Of a stretch of 57,159 bases of DNA, positions 22,512-34,600 are shown piece after piece. The position numbers were made by a program, and so were the translations under genes. Source of the DNA: Allomyces macrogynus ATCC 38327 (Eukaryota; Blastocladiomycota; Blastocladiomycetes; Blastocladiales; Blastocladiaceae); NCBI GenBank assembly GCA_000151295.1, contig GG745338.1, positions 9,888-67,046 on the forward strand, written 5' to 3'. The notes under the pieces were generated by a model. The model was not told the DNA's origin. It did no database searches and saw nothing but the letters and a program-made list of their open reading frames with translations. The first letter of the stretch is position 1. Each line of letters begins with the position of its first letter.

Positions 22512-23303
22512 GGTCGAGATATTCTTGGCAAGGGCGGCAGGAGCAGCGGGAGCAGACAATCTTGCAGTTGGTCCCGGCGAGGTCGGCGTCGGCAGTGCAG
22601 CGGGGGTTGCAGCGCGAGCGCGGGCACACCAACGAGAGAGAACGAGCCGAGAGCGAGGTCCAAGTTGCGGTGGACGAGAAGAGAGAGGGGCGCGGGGTGA
22701 GCAGCGATATTTATTCGGCGGGCGAGTCGGTGGTGGTGGTGGTCGTGTGGTCGTGCGCAATTGTCGCACACGCGCGCGCAGAACCCTGGCCAGCGAGAAG
22801 AACGCAGGCAAGCGAGGTGCTTTTGTGGAAGATGGGCGCGTGGGGCGCGTGGATGGAAGCCCTCGACAGGCAGCGCGATTGGCAGTGGTGAGGACGGCCT
22901 GGCCTGGTCGCGCCAGCAGCGGGACTGGCCATGGATGTGGTCGCGCGGTGCGCCTCTCTTCATGGCGGCGGCGGCGCGCTGATCGCCGTGATGTCAGTTG
23001 CAAGTCGGGCTGCTGCCACAGGCATTCGAGCTCTGCTGCTACAGGGCGTGACCGCCCCTGCCACTGTCCACCGCAAGGCCGCCGTCCTGCCGCACCCCCG
23101 GTCTCCAGCCATCCAACCAGCACCGACGCGTCTCGCCGAGCCTCGGCAACAACGACATCGACGACAACGGTTGCCCACGCGCCTCAACTTGCTGCAAGAC
23201 TGTGACCAAGCTCGGCACAGCAAGCTCGACTCACGCCAGCAACGTGAAGCGCCTCGCATCCTCGCCAACCGAACAACTCCTGGGCCCCTTGGTCTCGTCC
23301 AAA
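22512..23303. other. bidirectional intergenic region
   Basis: Separates the elongase (-) from the tetraspan gene (+), so it should hold both promoters. Open frames on both strands are Arg/Ala-rich shadows. No specific site recognised. Confidence 0.45.
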
Positions 23304-24045
23304 TGGACAAGCCCGCCGCGCCATCACGAGCCGATCTGCTCGACGGCTTCCTGCCGCCGTACTTTTCGGCGCCACCAATGAAGCCGATGTCGGTCCCGGC
23401 CGCGGCCCCGCTCGCGCAGCCTCCACTCGGCCGTCCGGCCACTGCGGCCTCTGCACCAGCTCCGATGCGGCCCAAATTGCCGATTCCGACCGTGCGGTCC
23501 CTCGTCTCCAAGTGTGTCCCCGAAGTGGGTCACGCCGCGATGCTCCGCGCGTGTCTCATCGCTGTGGGTGGCGCCGAGCTGTTCAACACCATTTCCTTCT
23601 CGGTCATTTGGTTCGTGCGGGTACCCGGGTTTGGCCTGACGTTTCTGTCGCTGTTACGGAGCATTGTCCACCTGTGCACGATTGCCGTGGCTTACGTGAC
23701 CTGGTTCAAGGCGGTGCGTTGGATTGTGCTCTTCTCATCGCTATTTGATGCGGCAGCTCTCTCATCTCCGCCTTACTCCTGTCAAACAGGACACACGCGT
23801 CGCGGTTCGATAGCCACATCACGCTGCACGGCCTCTCGCTGCACTCACTCTACTGCCTCTACATGGCCGCAGGCCTCCCGCAGACCGGGTCGGCAGGTGC
23901 CGTCTGGTGGCAGGCGCACTTTGCCATGGCACGGCCTGGCACGTCGCTCGTGTGTCTGGCGTGCGCGCTCGTCTGGCTCGCTGCCGCGGCCTTCACGGGC
24001 ATTGTCTACTTTCGGCTGCGGCGGCCGCCGGGCGGCGGGAGCTAG
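23304..24045 (+). CDS. small membrane protein with four predicted transmembrane helices (model provisional)
   Basis: I do not recognise the family. Starting at ATG 23304, the first exon encodes a Pro/Ala-rich head and two hydrophobic helices (AAMLRACLIAVGGAELFNTI and a stretch ending IVHLCTIAVAYVTWF), then reaches GCG|GTGCGT at about 23714, a donor of the type used throughout the window. The frame ending at TAG 24045 encodes two more helices (HGLSLHSLYCLYMAAGLP and SLVCLACALVWLAAAAFTGI) and a basic C-terminus FRLRRPPGGGS. The available acceptors (exon starts 23757, 23790, 23814) all give the wrong phase by one base with that donor. Either a weak donor is used or the copy is frame-broken. A tetraspan protein of roughly 210-225 aa is the likely product. 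Confidence 0.5.
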
Positions 24046-24657
24046 ATGGGCGAGCTCGTGCAAAAATGCTTGGCAGTTAGATGGCCAGACGGACGGGATT
24101 CGAGGTCGTGTGTCCTTGCTTGTACATAAAATTTTGAACGCTCCTGTCCCTGTCACGATCAGTGCGGTCGCAAATCGCAACGAATCGCGATATTGCCCTG
24201 GGGTCGAATATTGTGGGTTCGCCAGAGCCCGGACGCTTGGTTTAACGCCGTGATCATTGCAACAAAATGAAGCTGCTCAGCTCCGTCCAGCGCCCAACCA
24301 CCTACGCATGCTCGAGAAACATCTCCCGTCCCCGTCGACATCTGAGGCGAGCAACTTGCTGCAACTGTTGATTATGGTCATACTGTCCCGCCGGCCGCCC
24401 TTGCCCGCAACTACCTGCTGATTCTCTGGCTCTTGGCACCCAAGTGATGGCGGGGACCCTGCACTTCGACGACGACCATAGACGAGGCCTTTCCGCCATT
24501 TCCAGTGCGTTCTCACACGGGCATCGCTCCTCCTGATCCCCGGTCTCCTCGCTCCAAACGCGTCCGGCACGCTCTGCAACGTCGTCCCGCGCTTGCATCT
24601 CCCAATCTCCCGCACCCCCGGCATCGCGCCAAGCCCGGGCAACGCATCGCGCCCACC
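24046..24657. other. intergenic, promoter of the CaMKK-like kinase
   Basis: Between two plus-strand genes. Nothing else recognised; moderately AT-richer around 24050-24260. Confidence 0.45.
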
Positions 24658-26655
24658 ATGCGCGACTTCCACGCGTTGGCGCAGCGCGGCCTCGCGCGGC
24701 TCCGACGGAATCCTGTCGCCGCGCAGACGGCGTCGACCATGGCTCTGCCAAGCACTCCCGTCGACGGCTCCTCGACACTTGCGTCGGGGAACGAGACGCG
24801 CCGCGACCTGGTTCCCGTATCCGCCGATGCCGCTCCACCCGCGCCCGCGACCCCGGAGCGGCGCACAACGCCACGCAAGAGCAGATGGGCGCCGACACTG
24901 TCCATTTCGCTGCCCGGCAGCCGCCCGACGTCGCCGTCGCGCATCAGCGACGCCGTCGACGCCGCGTGGTCGACGCGGTCCGTTCTCGCTGACGCGCTGC
25001 ATCTCGCGACAAGCCCGCGACGCGCGATTTCCCCACCGGTGGCACGCGCCATTTCCCCACCGCCGTCCCCCGTCAAGGAAACGTTCCACGTGCGCACGTC
25101 CTCGGTCGAGTCTCCCATGGTCTGCCACGAGCACGATCCGGCGGGGGCAAGGCTCACGCTGATCATCAACCAGTACCTGGTGCTGAAAGAGTTGGGGTCC
25201 GGTGGGTTCGGGACCGTGTCGATGGTGCGGAACGTGGATACGATGCGCGATTATGCGTGCAAAGCGATCTCCAAGTCGCGGTTGCGGCGCAAGTTTCGGT
25301 TCCGTGCGGTCGCGCTGGGAGAGGACGCGGCCGAGTGCACGGATAAGGTCAAGACGGAGATTGCCGTGCTGAAGAAGCTTTCGGCGCACCCGAATATCAC
25401 GTCGTTGTACGAGGTGCTCGACGACGTGCAGGAGGATAATCTCTACATGAGTATGTGCTGTGCAGTGTTGCGGTCAGATCCAGCGCTCGGGAGCGGCACT
25501 GATGCCTGACGGGTGGGTTCGGTAGTCTTCGAGCTCTGCGCCGGGCCCATCATGAAAGTTGACCTGGGGCACCACGTCGCGCCGTTCCCAGAAGACCGGT
25601 GCCGCAAGTACTTTCGCGACATTGTGCTTGGGCTCGAGTTCTGTACGCGCCAGGTTTCTTTCTTGCTCTGTGCGAACCGCTGTACCATGACTTGACCTGA
25701 CCCTCCTCCCCTCTTCCCCCCTTTCCCCTTCCCCTTCCCCTCCACTTCCCGTCCAGTGCACTCGCACCGCATCATCCACTGCGACCTGAAACCCGACAAC
25801 ATTCTGCTCACCTTCGACGACCGCGCGCAAATCACCGATTTCGGCATCGCGCACATGTGCGCCGACGGCGCCGACGACCAGATCCTGATCCGCAATGGGT
25901 CGCCCGCGTTCGCGTCGCCCGAAGCGTGCGACCCGGCCGCCGAACGCGTCTACGGCAAGGCGCTCGACATGTGGTGTCTCGGAACCACGCTCTACTGTCT
26001 GGCCCACGGCCGCGTGCCGTTCGAAGAGACACACCATCTTGCGCTCTGGGCGAAGATTCTCAACGAGGATCCGACGCTCGGCGAGCACTTGTCGACAGAG
26101 TTGGTGGATTTGCTGACCGGATTAATGGCGAAATCACCCGCAGCAAGGATGGCGCTCGACGTGGTCAAGGCTCACGCGTGGGTGACTCGCAGCGGGATGG
26201 ACCCGATGGTCCCGACGGAGCATAACTGCTACTTCCCGGGTATCACGCAGGAGGATGTTGAAAATGCCGTCGTTAAGGTCAGTTTCCTCGACCGATTGTT
26301 CGGCCGGATTTACCGCGCGTCGTCGCCGACCCCGGCACCGGTGGTGGGGGGTTCGCGCGCCACGTCGGCACCGCCGACGATCGAGCCCGTGCTCGAAGTT
26401 TCGGATAGCGCCGCGACGCTCCCGAGCGCGGGCGATCGGGCGAGCCGCGCCGCGTCGGCCGGGTCGTTGCCGAGCGCGCACGAGTTGGGTGCCGCGGCGG
26501 GGAGGCGAGACGAGGGCGTCGTGGATTCGGGGTGGAGCGTACAGATTGGGGTTGTTGCGAGCGAGGCGCTGGATGGGGACGGCGGGGTGGACGTAGTGCG
26601 GCGGGTCGATGTGGGCGGGCTGGACGCGCGGGTGGCTGGGGCGGTGACTGGATGA
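24658..26655 (+). CDS. CaMKK-like Ser/Thr protein kinase (SNF1/AMPK-upstream type), non-RD
   Basis: Exons 24658-25450, 25526-25642, 25757-26655, phases consistent, 602 aa; ATG in CACCATG context. The N-terminal 165 residues are low complexity. Kinase domain about 172-430: ELGSGGFGTV P-loop, VAIK-type Lys202 in YACKAISK, EDNLYMIFELC hinge, catalytic loop IIHCDLKPDNILL (H311-C312-D313), DFGIAHM, activation segment NGSPAFASPEACD, GKALDMWCLGTTLYCL, and a helix ending HAWVTRSG. The hinge, GKALDMW and the trailing HAWVTR match CaMKK/Sak1-type kinases that phosphorylate SNF1/AMPK. The loop is HCD rather than HRD and APE is SPE, so it is a non-RD kinase. The C-terminal 160 residues include DRLFGRIYRASSP, then disordered sequence. 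Substrates are inferred only. Confidence 0.88.
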
Positions 26656-26932
26656 CACTGGCGCGGAATGGACTGGTACGGGGTGGTTGGATGCGGCCGA
26701 CGGGGGGCTGTGTCCGTTGGGCGTGCAACCGAAAAATTGAAGTTTAGATGGTAGATTAATTTGATCTTGCTGCTCATATTGCTGCTGCTCGAAATTCGGC
26801 ATTCAATGTTTGCAAGTCAGATGGACCAGGGCTGGGCCTTCTCGTTGCACGACTCACTGCAAGTTCAAACACTTCCGCGAAATTCATGTCTCCTCCTCTC
26901 GTCCTCCACAGTACAACAACCCAGTTTCAGCA

Positions 26933-28317
26933 TCACAGTCCACCCGCCGCCGTCAGCCGCGCCATATCCGCCACGAGCTCCCCGCGCCGCTGGTCGACGC
27001 GCGTCGCAATATCGTTGAGCAGCGGGTGCGTCCACGGGACGACGGCCGTCTTCCACCAGGAAAAGCGCACGGGCACGGGTGTCCACAAGTGCACGGCCTC
27101 GTCGACCAATACGACTTGGTCGGCGGCGATCTGCGGAAAGCGCAGCACTTGCTCGTGCTTGATGAGAGGAGAAACTGGCGTGGCCGCGCCGCGCAGGTCC
27201 AGGACGCTCAGCAGCCCATGCAGCGCGTCGTCCACGTCCTCTATCCCGTTTTGCCCCACGTCTTCAGGCATCTTGTCCTCAATCTCGGTCGTCGCGACGG
27301 CCGAGTCGATCGGGTGCATCGCGCAGAGAGGATTGAGAGCAGGCGGCGCCAAGGGCGTCGTCACGGTCGAGGACAACGTCTCTGGATTGGGATCGGCATG
27401 AACAGGGGAGCCCACGGGCGTGGCCGCGGTGGACGACGACGGCTCAAGATTGTCGAGCGCGGGCGGCGGCAGCAACGTATCGAAGAGCGGTGATGGACAT
27501 TCCGAGTCGGCCGCGAGGTATGCGAGCAGCAACTCGTCGGGAAGGGGTGAGAAACCGCCTGTGGTGAGTACCGTCGCGCGAGGGGTACCCTTGGCCGAAG
27601 ATTCGGTCGAAGAATCGTCGAGGACTGCGATGGAAGAAAACGGAGGGTGAGGACGCGTCAAGTGAGGGACAGGGGAAATCAGACACGCACGCGAAGACAG
27701 GTCGCAGGTGGACGTGGATCTCGCGCAGAGATGCGGCGACTCGGGCGGCGTCGCAAACTCGTCCAAGTTCTACAGCCCGAAATGAGTTTGGACGCGATAA
27801 CGGCGGTGGTCGGCCGGAAGCGGTCCCCAAGCATACCTCCTGCGGCAAACTCATCAGCGACTCTTGCTCGCCGACACACTTGCTCGCCGTGATCGGGCGC
27901 CGCTCCTCCTCGTCGTCATTAGCATCCTGCACGCCCCGCAGTTTCCGGTTCTCGTCCTGCAAGACGCGAACCACGCGCTTGAGCTCGCGGATCGTCACGC
28001 ACAACCGCGCGTACTGCCGCTCACGGGCGTGCGCCTTGCCCTTGGCGCGCGCGAGTTGCGATTCCGAGCGGTGCAGCTGGTCCTGGAGCTTGTCCACCTT
28101 GTGCGAGTAGTGGTTGACGAGACCCGTTGTGGCCGTGTCGAGCTGGTGCCGCAGGACGTCGATCAGGTTGTGAGTCGAGTCGGACGGTTGCGAGCCGCGC
28201 GGTGCTTGACCGGACTGTTCAGATCGAGAAAGAATGGAGGCGTGAGGATATGGGACGACGTTGGAGGAGTCAGGAGCCAATACGAACCGCCGCCGGCAAT
28301 GGCTGCTCCTCGTACAT
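26933..28317 (-). CDS. coiled-coil protein of unknown function
   Basis: Four exons: 28317-28288, 28214-27837, 27769-27691, 27624-26933, phases consistent, 392 aa, start MYEEQPLPAA. Exon 2 is strongly helical: NLIDVLRHQLDTATTGLVNH, HKVDKLQDQLHRSESQLARA and RLCVTIRELKRVVRVLQDEN, a coiled coil of about 80 residues. The remainder is acidic, Ser/Pro/Thr-rich (LPPPALDNLEPSSSTAATPV). The C-terminus has PIDSAVATTEIEDKMPEDV and a helix-rich tail (HPLLNDIATRVDQRRGELVA). The intron 27625-27690 is divisible by three and frame-open, so retention is possible and would add 22 residues. No catalytic motif or membrane segment; family not recognised. Confidence 0.72.
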
Positions 28318-29289
28318 GGTTGCGTGAGGAAGCAGTCGTCTAATTCTATTGCGCAAAGAAAAACACGGCTATCTTACGAGGCCCAAATCAGGATCAAATG
28401 ATCGAAACGGGAACTTGGGATCGACGGGGCGTCACCTTGGCGGCAGGGACACAGGCTGGGCGGACACAATGGTTGGCGCGTCGGGGGTTTTGTAGGCGAG
28501 ATCAGCGGAGCGTGTGGGGCAGGTTGGAAACAATTGCAGCAAGTTGCAGCAAGTCGTGGGGGGAGGGGGAGAGAGAGAGAGAGAGAGGTGTCCAGCCGCA
28601 GGAGCGCCGGTGGATGCAGGGTGAAACCCTGATGTATTATATTACTAATCAAAAGATAGCGATTTTTTTGCCAGGGCCAGTGCGGACATTGTCTGACCCT
28701 GTCTGCCTCTGCTGTCTGTCTTTCCCGCAAGACAGCGAGACAGCGTGCAGGTCACGTGTCACACATGACTCGACTCATTTTTTCGCTCTCAGCACTTCGC
28801 TGCCTTTCTCCTCGCCCGATCCAAACCAACTGCCCGCGTAACGCTACCGGCCGGACGGGTGGGCGGCGTAGCCGCGTGGCGGGGTAGTAGGCGGCCGGCA
28901 GGCCGCGTGGGTGTGCTGGGTGGGCTGCTGGGGGGGGGGGGGCCACATGGGCAGTTCCTGGCAGCGGCCGGTAGGCCGCGTGGGTGGTTCTGGCGGTGGT
29001 GCGCATGCCGCTCGTCGTCGTCGTGAACACGGCCAGGGTTTCACCCTACAATCGCACGCGACCGGACACCGCTCCAGTTTAGCAGAATCTAGCGTAAGGT
29101 CGGGTGATATGATGCTTGACGTGCCTCGCAACAAGTCCTCTGACCTCGTAAGCACTGAGTCACCCTCGGCAGTACCACCGCCGAGCAGGACGAGGACCGG
29201 ACGAGGATCGGACGAGGATCGGACGGGGACTGATCAAGCGACTAGTGCAGAAGCCAGCAATCAAGGAAGAACCAACCACTCGCATCGGC
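28318..29289. other. bidirectional intergenic region with simple repeats
   Basis: Upstream of the coiled-coil gene (-) and the DCAF4-like gene (+). It contains a short (GA)n run at about 28569-28586, an AT-rich patch at 28630-28675, a G13 run at 28930-28942, and a 14-bp inverted repeat pair (28618-28631 and 29034-29047) described in the findings. No gene recognised. Confidence 0.55.
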
Positions 29290-30837
29290 ATGTCGCAACC
29301 ACCTCAAGAAATCCCCAGTTTTTACTGGGATCCCGAGACTAAGCGCTACTACCGAGTGACCAAGGACCACCCCGCCCCGGCCGCCAGCGCGTCCTCCATT
29401 TCGAGGCCAAACCAGAAACGAACCTACGACAAGGGGAAAATGGGCCAAATCGCAAGCGTGCTCGCGTGGCACCGCGATACCAAGTTCCGTCGACGGCACG
29501 GCGCGGCAGCCGACGCCCGTCGCTCTGGGTCGGCACGCAAGGTGATCGCGCCGCACCAGCAGGTCTCCCGCTTCTGAGGCTCACTAGACTACGGGAGCTG
29601 TTTGGCTGCCAAGTCGGCGCGCAATGGGACTGCTCGGTGTTCCGTGCGCTGTTGCATGTCGCGGACAAGGTGGAGAAGAGAGCGCACGGTCGTCGCGTTC
29701 AAGAGCCGGCGAGCGGCGCAAATGGGTTGGAGAAGAAAGCGCAAAACCGTCTCGTTTGGTCTGTGCCGTGCGCTGTGCAAGGCCGGTCTCCGCGTGCCGC
29801 ATTTGATCGGACCACGGGCTGCCTCTTCTTTTCCGACGCGGCCAACGTGAGGTGCGCTGCCTCGGTTACAGCCACTTCGTTCCGTGGACTTTGTACTGAC
29901 TTGGACTTGCCGTCATTTAGAGCGACTCGTCTGCTTGACGTGGCCCACTCGCTGGCCGTAGACCGCACCGTCGTGGGCCACTTCGACTCGGACATTGTCG
30001 CACTGGAAACACTGCGCGACATGCGCATGCTGCTGTATGTAGCACTCGTTCCTCTCCACCAATACATGTTCAATCCTTTGACACGTTCCGCGTTCCTTCT
30101 CAGGGTCGGTCTCCTCGGCGGCCACCGCTCGTCCGGCCGCGTGCTCCTCTGCGGCATCCCCCCACGGCCAGCTCGCCCTGCACCAGCCTAAACCCTTCGC
30201 CACGATCACACTGGTAAACATGTCCTGCTGGACCGCGACCGCGCACCCCGCTCCCAACACCGCCGGCCTCTCCGTCGCGATCGGGTCCACGCGCACCGCG
30301 CAAGTCTCGCACATTGACCCGACCGGCCGCGCCGTCGCGACCGCCGTCCTCACGACCCTCTCGGACCCGCTCTCCCTCCACTGGAGCCCACACCACCGGG
30401 ACCTCCTGTGGGTCGGACAGCGCGACGGGTTCGTGCACCTCGTCGACGTGCGCGTCCCGTCCGTGCGATCGCACTTGGCGCGGGCTGCAGCCGCATCGAT
30501 TCCGCCGTCCGTGCCCGTCATTCCCGATACGGCGCGGACGCGCGGCTGGATCGCGCAGCCGACGGTCCCAGCGTCGCCGGTATCGGCGATCCAGAGCCAT
30601 GGGAGCGACGTCAACGCGCTGCACCGCGACGGGTCCCTCCGCGCGCTCCTGCCGGGATATGGTGCAGTCGAGATCGTGCGCCCGTGTCCAGGTGCGGAAA
30701 GGGGGGAGACGTTACTTTACCCGGCGGTGTCACGCCGTGCGTTTGAGACGGCGTCGGCGGATTCGGATGATTTTTTGGATGAGTTTTGCAATTCGGTCGT
30801 GGGGGTGCATTCGAACGGGTTTGTCTTTGCCCAGTAG
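29290..30837 (+). CDS. DCAF4-like WD-repeat protein (CUL4-DDB1 substrate receptor family)
   Basis: The N-terminus PQEIPSFYWDPETKRYYRVT matches the signature start of DCAF4 (WDR21) proteins, which bind DDB1 in CUL4 ubiquitin ligases. Proposed exons 29290-29528, 29588-29851, 29921-30038 and 30172-30837 give 428 aa with consistent phases. Exon 2 holds LRELFGCQVGAQWDCSVF and CLFFSDAANV; exon 3 holds VGHFDSDIVALETLRD; exon 4 holds the clearest WD-type strand LHWSPHHRDLLWVGQRDGFV followed by HLVDVR. The third junction is uncertain: a better-looking GTATGT donor three nt upstream does not fit any acceptor phase, so I used TAT|GTAGCA with the acceptor ending at 30171. The C-terminal 60 residues are acidic. 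Family call rests mainly on the N-terminal signature. Confidence 0.68.
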
Positions 30838-31187
30838 AAATCATGATTGGGGTTGGAGCGTGGTCGTGACGCGGCAGAGAAAGTCGAAAGAATGTGAGCT
30901 AGCGAAATATATCAAACAATCGAAACGCAATCACGGCACCGCGGGCCCAAAATCTCGGGAGTCCTTGGCGCTGGCGCCTGCAACCCGGACGCGGCGAGCA
31001 ATCCAGCCTCCAAGACGAGACCGACGATCGCACCGGCCGGGGAGGCAGGCGCACAGTGCAAAATACGGGGAAATCGCCCCCACGCTTCGTTTGGCCGAGC
31101 TCCGGGAGAAGGAGCCGCCGACCCGACGAAGCCGCTTCGCTCGTGTGCGAAACGTGTGCAGCAGCTAACGCATCACGCTCATCTGCA
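30838..31187. other. convergent 3' intergenic region
   Basis: Between the DCAF4-like gene (+) and UPF2 (-). No gene or element recognised. Confidence 0.5.
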
Positions 31188-31665
31188 TCACGTCCGTCCG
31201 CGCGTCCCCGAATTCGACCACAGCACGCGCTTCCCGCCCTGCCGCCCACCGGCGCCTGCGTTCGCCGCCGCCACTTCGGCCGCGCGCTCCTCCAACTCGC
31301 GCCGCTCATACTTGAGCACGTAGCTCTTGAGCTCGAGCCGCTCGGCCTCTTCGCGCGCGCGAATCTGAGCCACGTGCTGCGCGAGCTCCGAGTCCTCGGG
31401 CACCGTGAACTCGCGCGTGACCACCTTGGCGCCGCGCTTGGTCAGCAGCGCCAGCGACGGTTCTGCAGACGACGATGTGTTGGCGGCAGCGCCGGGTACG
31501 GCGCGTGTCGCGGCCGCGTGCCGGTCCGGGATGGCAATGGCCGTGACGGCGACGGGGCGGCGGCGCGACGACGGGTCGGGCCGTTCCGACATGAGCAGCT
31601 GCAGTTCGCGGTCAAGCATGGCGGATTCGTCTTCTTCTTCCGCGTCTTCTTCCTCGTCGTCGTCG

Positions 31666-31697
<32 letters not shown>

Positions 31698-34600
31698 GAG
31701 GTCATCGAGGTCGCTCAGATCGCTCAGATCGTCGTCGAGATCGTCGTCGTCCGAGTCTGACAGGTCCGACTCTTCGTCGTCCTCGTCGTCCTCGTCGTCG
31801 CTTTCCCTGAGACCTTCCGAACCCGCGTCGCTCAGGTCGGGCTCGCCGTCACCCTCACCCGTCAGGTCCGGTTCGGCTTCGTCGATTTCGGTCGCGTCGG
31901 CGGCAGTCGGCGACGTGATGGTCTCCTGCTTGGCCTGCTTGCCGACGAGATTTTGCGCGGCTTCGACGGCTTCCTCGTACGACATGCGCTTCATTTTCGG
32001 GCGCAGAGTCTATTTGAACGTGCTGACGTGAGCATTTGCGTTCGCGTTGAGCTTGGCGGAACGGACAACAAGCGTACCTCGAACAGGTCCTGCACGACAA
32101 ACTCGACGTCCATGGGCAGCGGGTTCTTACAGACAATGTAGAGCTGGATGGTGGGGAGAAATCGTCGTGCGCAGCGTCAGTCACAGCTACAGCGGCCAGC
32201 TCGGTATCGCGAAAGTTGAAAGCGCACCTGGAACATGATCAGGAACCTGTCGAGCCGGACCTTGTTCAGCCGCGCGCCGCACACCTCAAGCACTGCCGCG
32301 ACCAGCCGGATGCGGAAAAACTCGGTTGGCCCGTCCTTGAACGGGAACGAAATGAGCAGCTCGAGCACGGCGAAGATGAGGTTGCCGTCGATCACGTAGG
32401 CGTTGTACAGGTGGCCCAGGAACGCCGTCTTCATCGTGCGCATTTGGTTTTCTTGGTAGTTGTTGCGCTAGAGCATGGGGTCGCCGCGTCAGAAATATAC
32501 GCGTTCAACCTGTGGACCACCGCGGACTCGAACCGCACCTCCATGGCCGACTTGATATACTCGATCAAGTTGTCGACGACGTAGATGCCTAAGTCCGGGT
32601 GGTACACGCAAAGACCCGCGAGCACGGCCGCGACATGTTCGAGCTGGTGAAACTTGACCCCCTTGAGTTTCGAGAACCGCTTGGCCATCAAGTTCATGGT
32701 GGCCTCGTCGGCCCACGGGAACTTGCGCAGCTGCATGATCGTGTACTTGACGCGCGGTTTGGTCAGTTCCGTAAACAAGTAGAGAATGTACTCTTCCTCG
32801 GGCGGCCGCTGCTTCTTCTTGATGGCGCCACTGCCCGGGGTGCGCGGCTGACACGCGGCCTGCGCACTTTCGACCATGAGCACGAGCCGCGTATCCGTGA
32901 GCCTTTTCTTGATGCGCGTGACCCACTCGAGCACCTCGACCATGCGTGCGTTGGTCCCCGGGTCGGCGAGCAAGAACCGGCCGCACCCTTCGAGGAAATG
33001 GCTCAGCGTCTCGACGTTCGACGGCGTCACGTTCTCGAGCAGGAGCTTCAGGTTGAAAAACACGACGGGCGCTGGCGCGAGCCGGAACTTGACGAGTTCG
33101 CTCAGGTACCGCGCCGAGACGAGTTTCGCGTTGAACGCGTCCATGGCCGCGGGCCCCGCGAGCTGTCGCGTCGTGCGAATCTGGCGGCGGAGCGTGCGGT
33201 CGAGCTCGTCAATGACGAGGTCGGCGATTTCGAACCGCTTGAGAATCGCGAGAAGGCGCGCGTAGAGTGCGACCATGTCGCCGCGCAGCCGCACGTCGAT
33301 CAGGACGCGCGCGAGCCGGCGCTGCGCCTTGCGCGTGTTGTAGTAGCAGAACTCGACCGCGGCCTGGTCGATGAGCGCGGGATTGTCGCAGTGCGGCAGT
33401 CGGCTGAGAAGCGCGGCGAGTTGCGACGCGGAGCTCGAGTCTTCTTCCTCGTCTTCGCCGATCGCGTCGTCGTCTTCGGCGTCCAGCCGGCTCTTGCCCT
33501 GCTCGGCATCGTCGTCGTCCTCCAACGTCTCGAGCGACGCGGGCGGCTTGTCTTCAATGGTAGCCGGAGCCGCAGCCGCAGCGTCGTCGCCGGTCTGATC
33601 TGCTGCGTCCTCGTCGTTGTCCGCGGACCGCGCGGGCATCGAGAGCCCCGCCGCCGCGACCGCGGCCGCGGCCGCCTTGAGCGTCTTGGCCGTCTGCAGC
33701 AGCGCCGGCGGCAACATCAGCTCGAGTTCCGGTAAGTCCTGGTAAAACGCGCGGTCCTCGTCGTCGTCCCACAACCCCGAATCCAATTTCCGCTCCATCT
33801 TGTGCAGCGTGATCGACGTGCCCGACGCCTGTTCGGCATCCTCGTCCCCCTTGGCATCAAACACGGGCAATTGGCGGTCGAGGTAGGTGGCCAAGATCTG
33901 CGCCTGCGTTGACAACGTCTCAAATATGCGCTGGTCGCGATCGAGCCGCTGCCGCATATCCTCGGGCGCCTCGGTCCCGCGCTCAAACACCCATTCGCGC
34001 GCCTTGTGCTGCAGCTTGGCGAGCGCGCGCTGGTCAGACGTGAGCCGCTTGACCAGCTGGTCAAAGTACTTGTTCACAGCCCTGCTCAGCTTGGTCGCGA
34101 TCACGGCCGGCGCGAGCGTCTCGGTCGGGTCCGGCGCGTGGCCGGGCGGTGGGTCGGCCGGTTCCGTGAAGAGCACGGGCGCGTAGAAGCGCACGAGCGT
34201 CGCGAGCAGCGGCAAGTTCGCGTGCGTGCGGTCCACGAGCAGTTCCTGGATCAGCGCGAGAAACTTGTCGTTGGCCGCGTCCTGCGGCGCGCGCGCGTCG
34301 CGTCCGCGCGGTTTAGCGATCACGGTCGCGGGCGTCGACGAGCCGTCACCGAGCGAATCCGGGATTGTGCTGCCAGTCATGGGCTGCAGCAGGCCCACGA
34401 GGTACAGGTCGGTCAGAACACGCAAAAGCGGCTTGTTTTTGGCGAGCCGCTCGCGCTCGGCTTTTTCGAGCGTCGCATCGCTCACGGCGGTCGCAGGCGC
34501 CGCCGTCGTGGTCGTTGCGTTCGCGCCGGACGCAGTCGTGCCGCCGGGCCTGAGCGCACACGCGCCAATCAACGCGTCGACAAATCTGGGCGTGAACTGC

